Made by a program: the position numbers and the translations under genes. From Paeniglutamicibacter sp. Y32M11 (GTDB lineage: Bacteria > Actinomycetota > Actinomycetes > Actinomycetales > Micrococcaceae), in NCBI RefSeq assembly GCF_019285735.1, contig NZ_CP079107.1, positions 2,232,001 through 2,296,000 on the forward strand: DNA of 64,000 nucleotides, read 5' to 3'. This document shows positions 63,588 through 64,000 of the stretch, one piece after another (the stretch's first letter is position 1; the number at the start of each line of letters is the position of its first letter). The notes under the pieces are model-generated. The model was not told the origin of the DNA and did not search any database. It saw nothing but the letters and a program-made list of their open reading frames with translations.

Positions 63588-63635
63588 AAAAATGCCTGTT
63601 TGCGAAGGAAATTTCCTTCGCAAACAGGCATTTTT
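63588..63635 (+). terminator. Long bidirectional rho-independent terminator
   Basis: A near 24-base arm palindrome centred on AAATTT (63609-63614): AAAAATGCCTGTTTGCGAAG on the left and its complement ending in TTTTT on the right. With A-run and T-run on both sides it can stop the UDG-like transcript on the plus strand and the small basic gene on the minus strand. Confidence 0.95.
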
Positions 63636-63683
63636 CATAAGCTCTGGGTGGTGGCCGATGATCCTAGCCACGGAGCATCGCGA

Positions 63684-63809
63684 CTACTTTGAAACCTTGC
63701 GCACGGGATCAAGAATGGTTTCCCCGGCCTTCGTGCGCTTTTCGGCGCGCTTTTCCTTGATCGACTTCGATGGTTTTTTGGTTTCTGCCTTGCGCGGTGA
63801 CTTCGACAT
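63684..63809 (-). CDS. Small basic protein, 41 residues
   Basis: A short frame starting ATG at 63809, MSKSPRKAETKKPSKSIKEK then RAEKRTKAGETILDPVRKVS and a final K. It has 15 Lys/Arg-type residues and no hydrophobic core, so it may bind nucleic acid or be largely unfolded. It ends 49 bases before a strong bidirectional terminator. I recall similar small Lys-rich proteins in related genomes but cannot name a family. Confidence 0.68.
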   Translation of the reverse strand: MSKSPRKAETKKPSKSIKEKRAEKRTKAGETILDPVRKVSK

Positions 63810-63826
63810 GTTGTGCCGTCCTAGCC

Positions 63827-63845
63827 GGGAATGCTCTGCATTCCC
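63827..63845 (-). terminator. Short hairpin ahead of the small basic gene
   Basis: GGGAATGC-TCT-GCATTCCC is a perfect eight-base stem. It lies just past the stop of the partial minus-strand gene at 63868 and so may end that transcript. Confidence 0.55.
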
Positions 63846-63867
63846 ACGTTTTAGGGGAAAGTACCCC

Positions 63868-64000
63868 TACCGCTTCACCATACGCGCTATTCCGATGCGG
63901 CGGGCCAGAGCCAGCGGAATCAGCTCACGGCTCAAGGCTGCGGTTCGTACCGGGACAAAAAGGTCCCTAATTGGCCAGCCAAGCACGTGCCGCGGTAACC
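63868..64000 (-). CDS. Unidentified protein, C-terminal fragment
   Basis: A minus-strand frame open from the right edge to a stop at 63868-63870. The 43 visible residues include LPRHVLGWPIRDLFVPVRTA and RELIPLALARRIGIARMVKR at the very end. The mix of hydrophobic and basic residues is protein-like and the codon use fits the neighbours, but the family cannot be told from this end. The gene starts outside the window. Confidence 0.5.

Overview
The window looks like a chromosomal segment of a high-GC actinobacterium of the family Micrococcaceae (Arthrobacter, Glutamicibacter or Paeniglutamicibacter type). The evidence is the class A RNase P RNA, the actinobacteria-restricted families DUF3052, DUF3145 and DUF2469, a FasR-type regulator in front of fabD-fabH-acpP-fabF, a single-chain AceE, frequent GTG/TTG starts and many strong hairpin terminators. 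I see no prophage, CRISPR array, insertion sequence or rRNA operon. Genus is inference only; no search was run.

Region 1 (1-9.2 kb): the first codons of a probable GapB-type dehydrogenase, a small membrane protein, rnpB, yaaA, a VOC protein overlapping a coiled-coil relative of the C4 zinc-ribbon family, an HNH-DUF222 protein, a Nif3-like metal protein, msrA, and cysK-cysE for cysteine synthesis. Region 2 (9.4-15.3 kb): a lipoprotein and a 1540-residue secreted protein joining lamin-tail, nuclease and 5'-nucleotidase modules, suited to extracellular nucleic-acid and phosphate scavenging. Region 3 (15.3-21.7 kb): a gluconate/idonate module (gnd, gntR, and the gntK-gntP-idnO-idnD operon) with a twin GntR/FadR-type operator upstream of gntK. 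Region 4 (21.9-25 kb): a CsbD protein and a glycosyltransferase/TetR pair lying between two nearly identical tRNA-Val(UAC) genes.

Region 5 (25-35.3 kb): peroxiredoxin, DUF3052, aceE, and the fatty-acid synthesis cluster fasR-fabD-fabH-acpP-fabF with DUF3145 convergent to it. Pyruvate dehydrogenase makes acetyl-CoA and the fab cluster uses it.

Region 6 (35.4-60 kb) is a housekeeping backbone read on the minus strand: rpsP-khpA-rimM-trmD-rplS-lepB-lepB-rnhB-DUF2469(x2)-yraN-comM-dprA-xerC. Four blocks interrupt it: thiC with a TPP riboswitch (between trmD and rplS); a streptogrisin-like, Ig-repeat, LANTG-anchored protease plus a lipoprotein resembling a free protease propeptide (between the two lepB genes); a block with a secreted SH3b-SH3b-SH3b-GGCT protein (between DUF2469 and yraN); and an osmoprotectant ABC transporter operon on the opposite strand (between comM and dprA).

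Region 7 (60.2-64 kb): a TetR regulator divergent from an SDR dehydrogenase across a perfect palindrome, two tandem uracil-DNA-glycosylase-fold proteins, a 41-residue basic protein, and the 3' end of an unidentified gene.

The most interesting items are the secreted SH3b-GGCT protein, the free propeptide-like lipoprotein beside the protease, the duplicated DUF2469 gene, the tRNA-flanked cassette, the twin gluconate operator, the tandem UDG-like pair, and two distant hairpins that share a core sequence.
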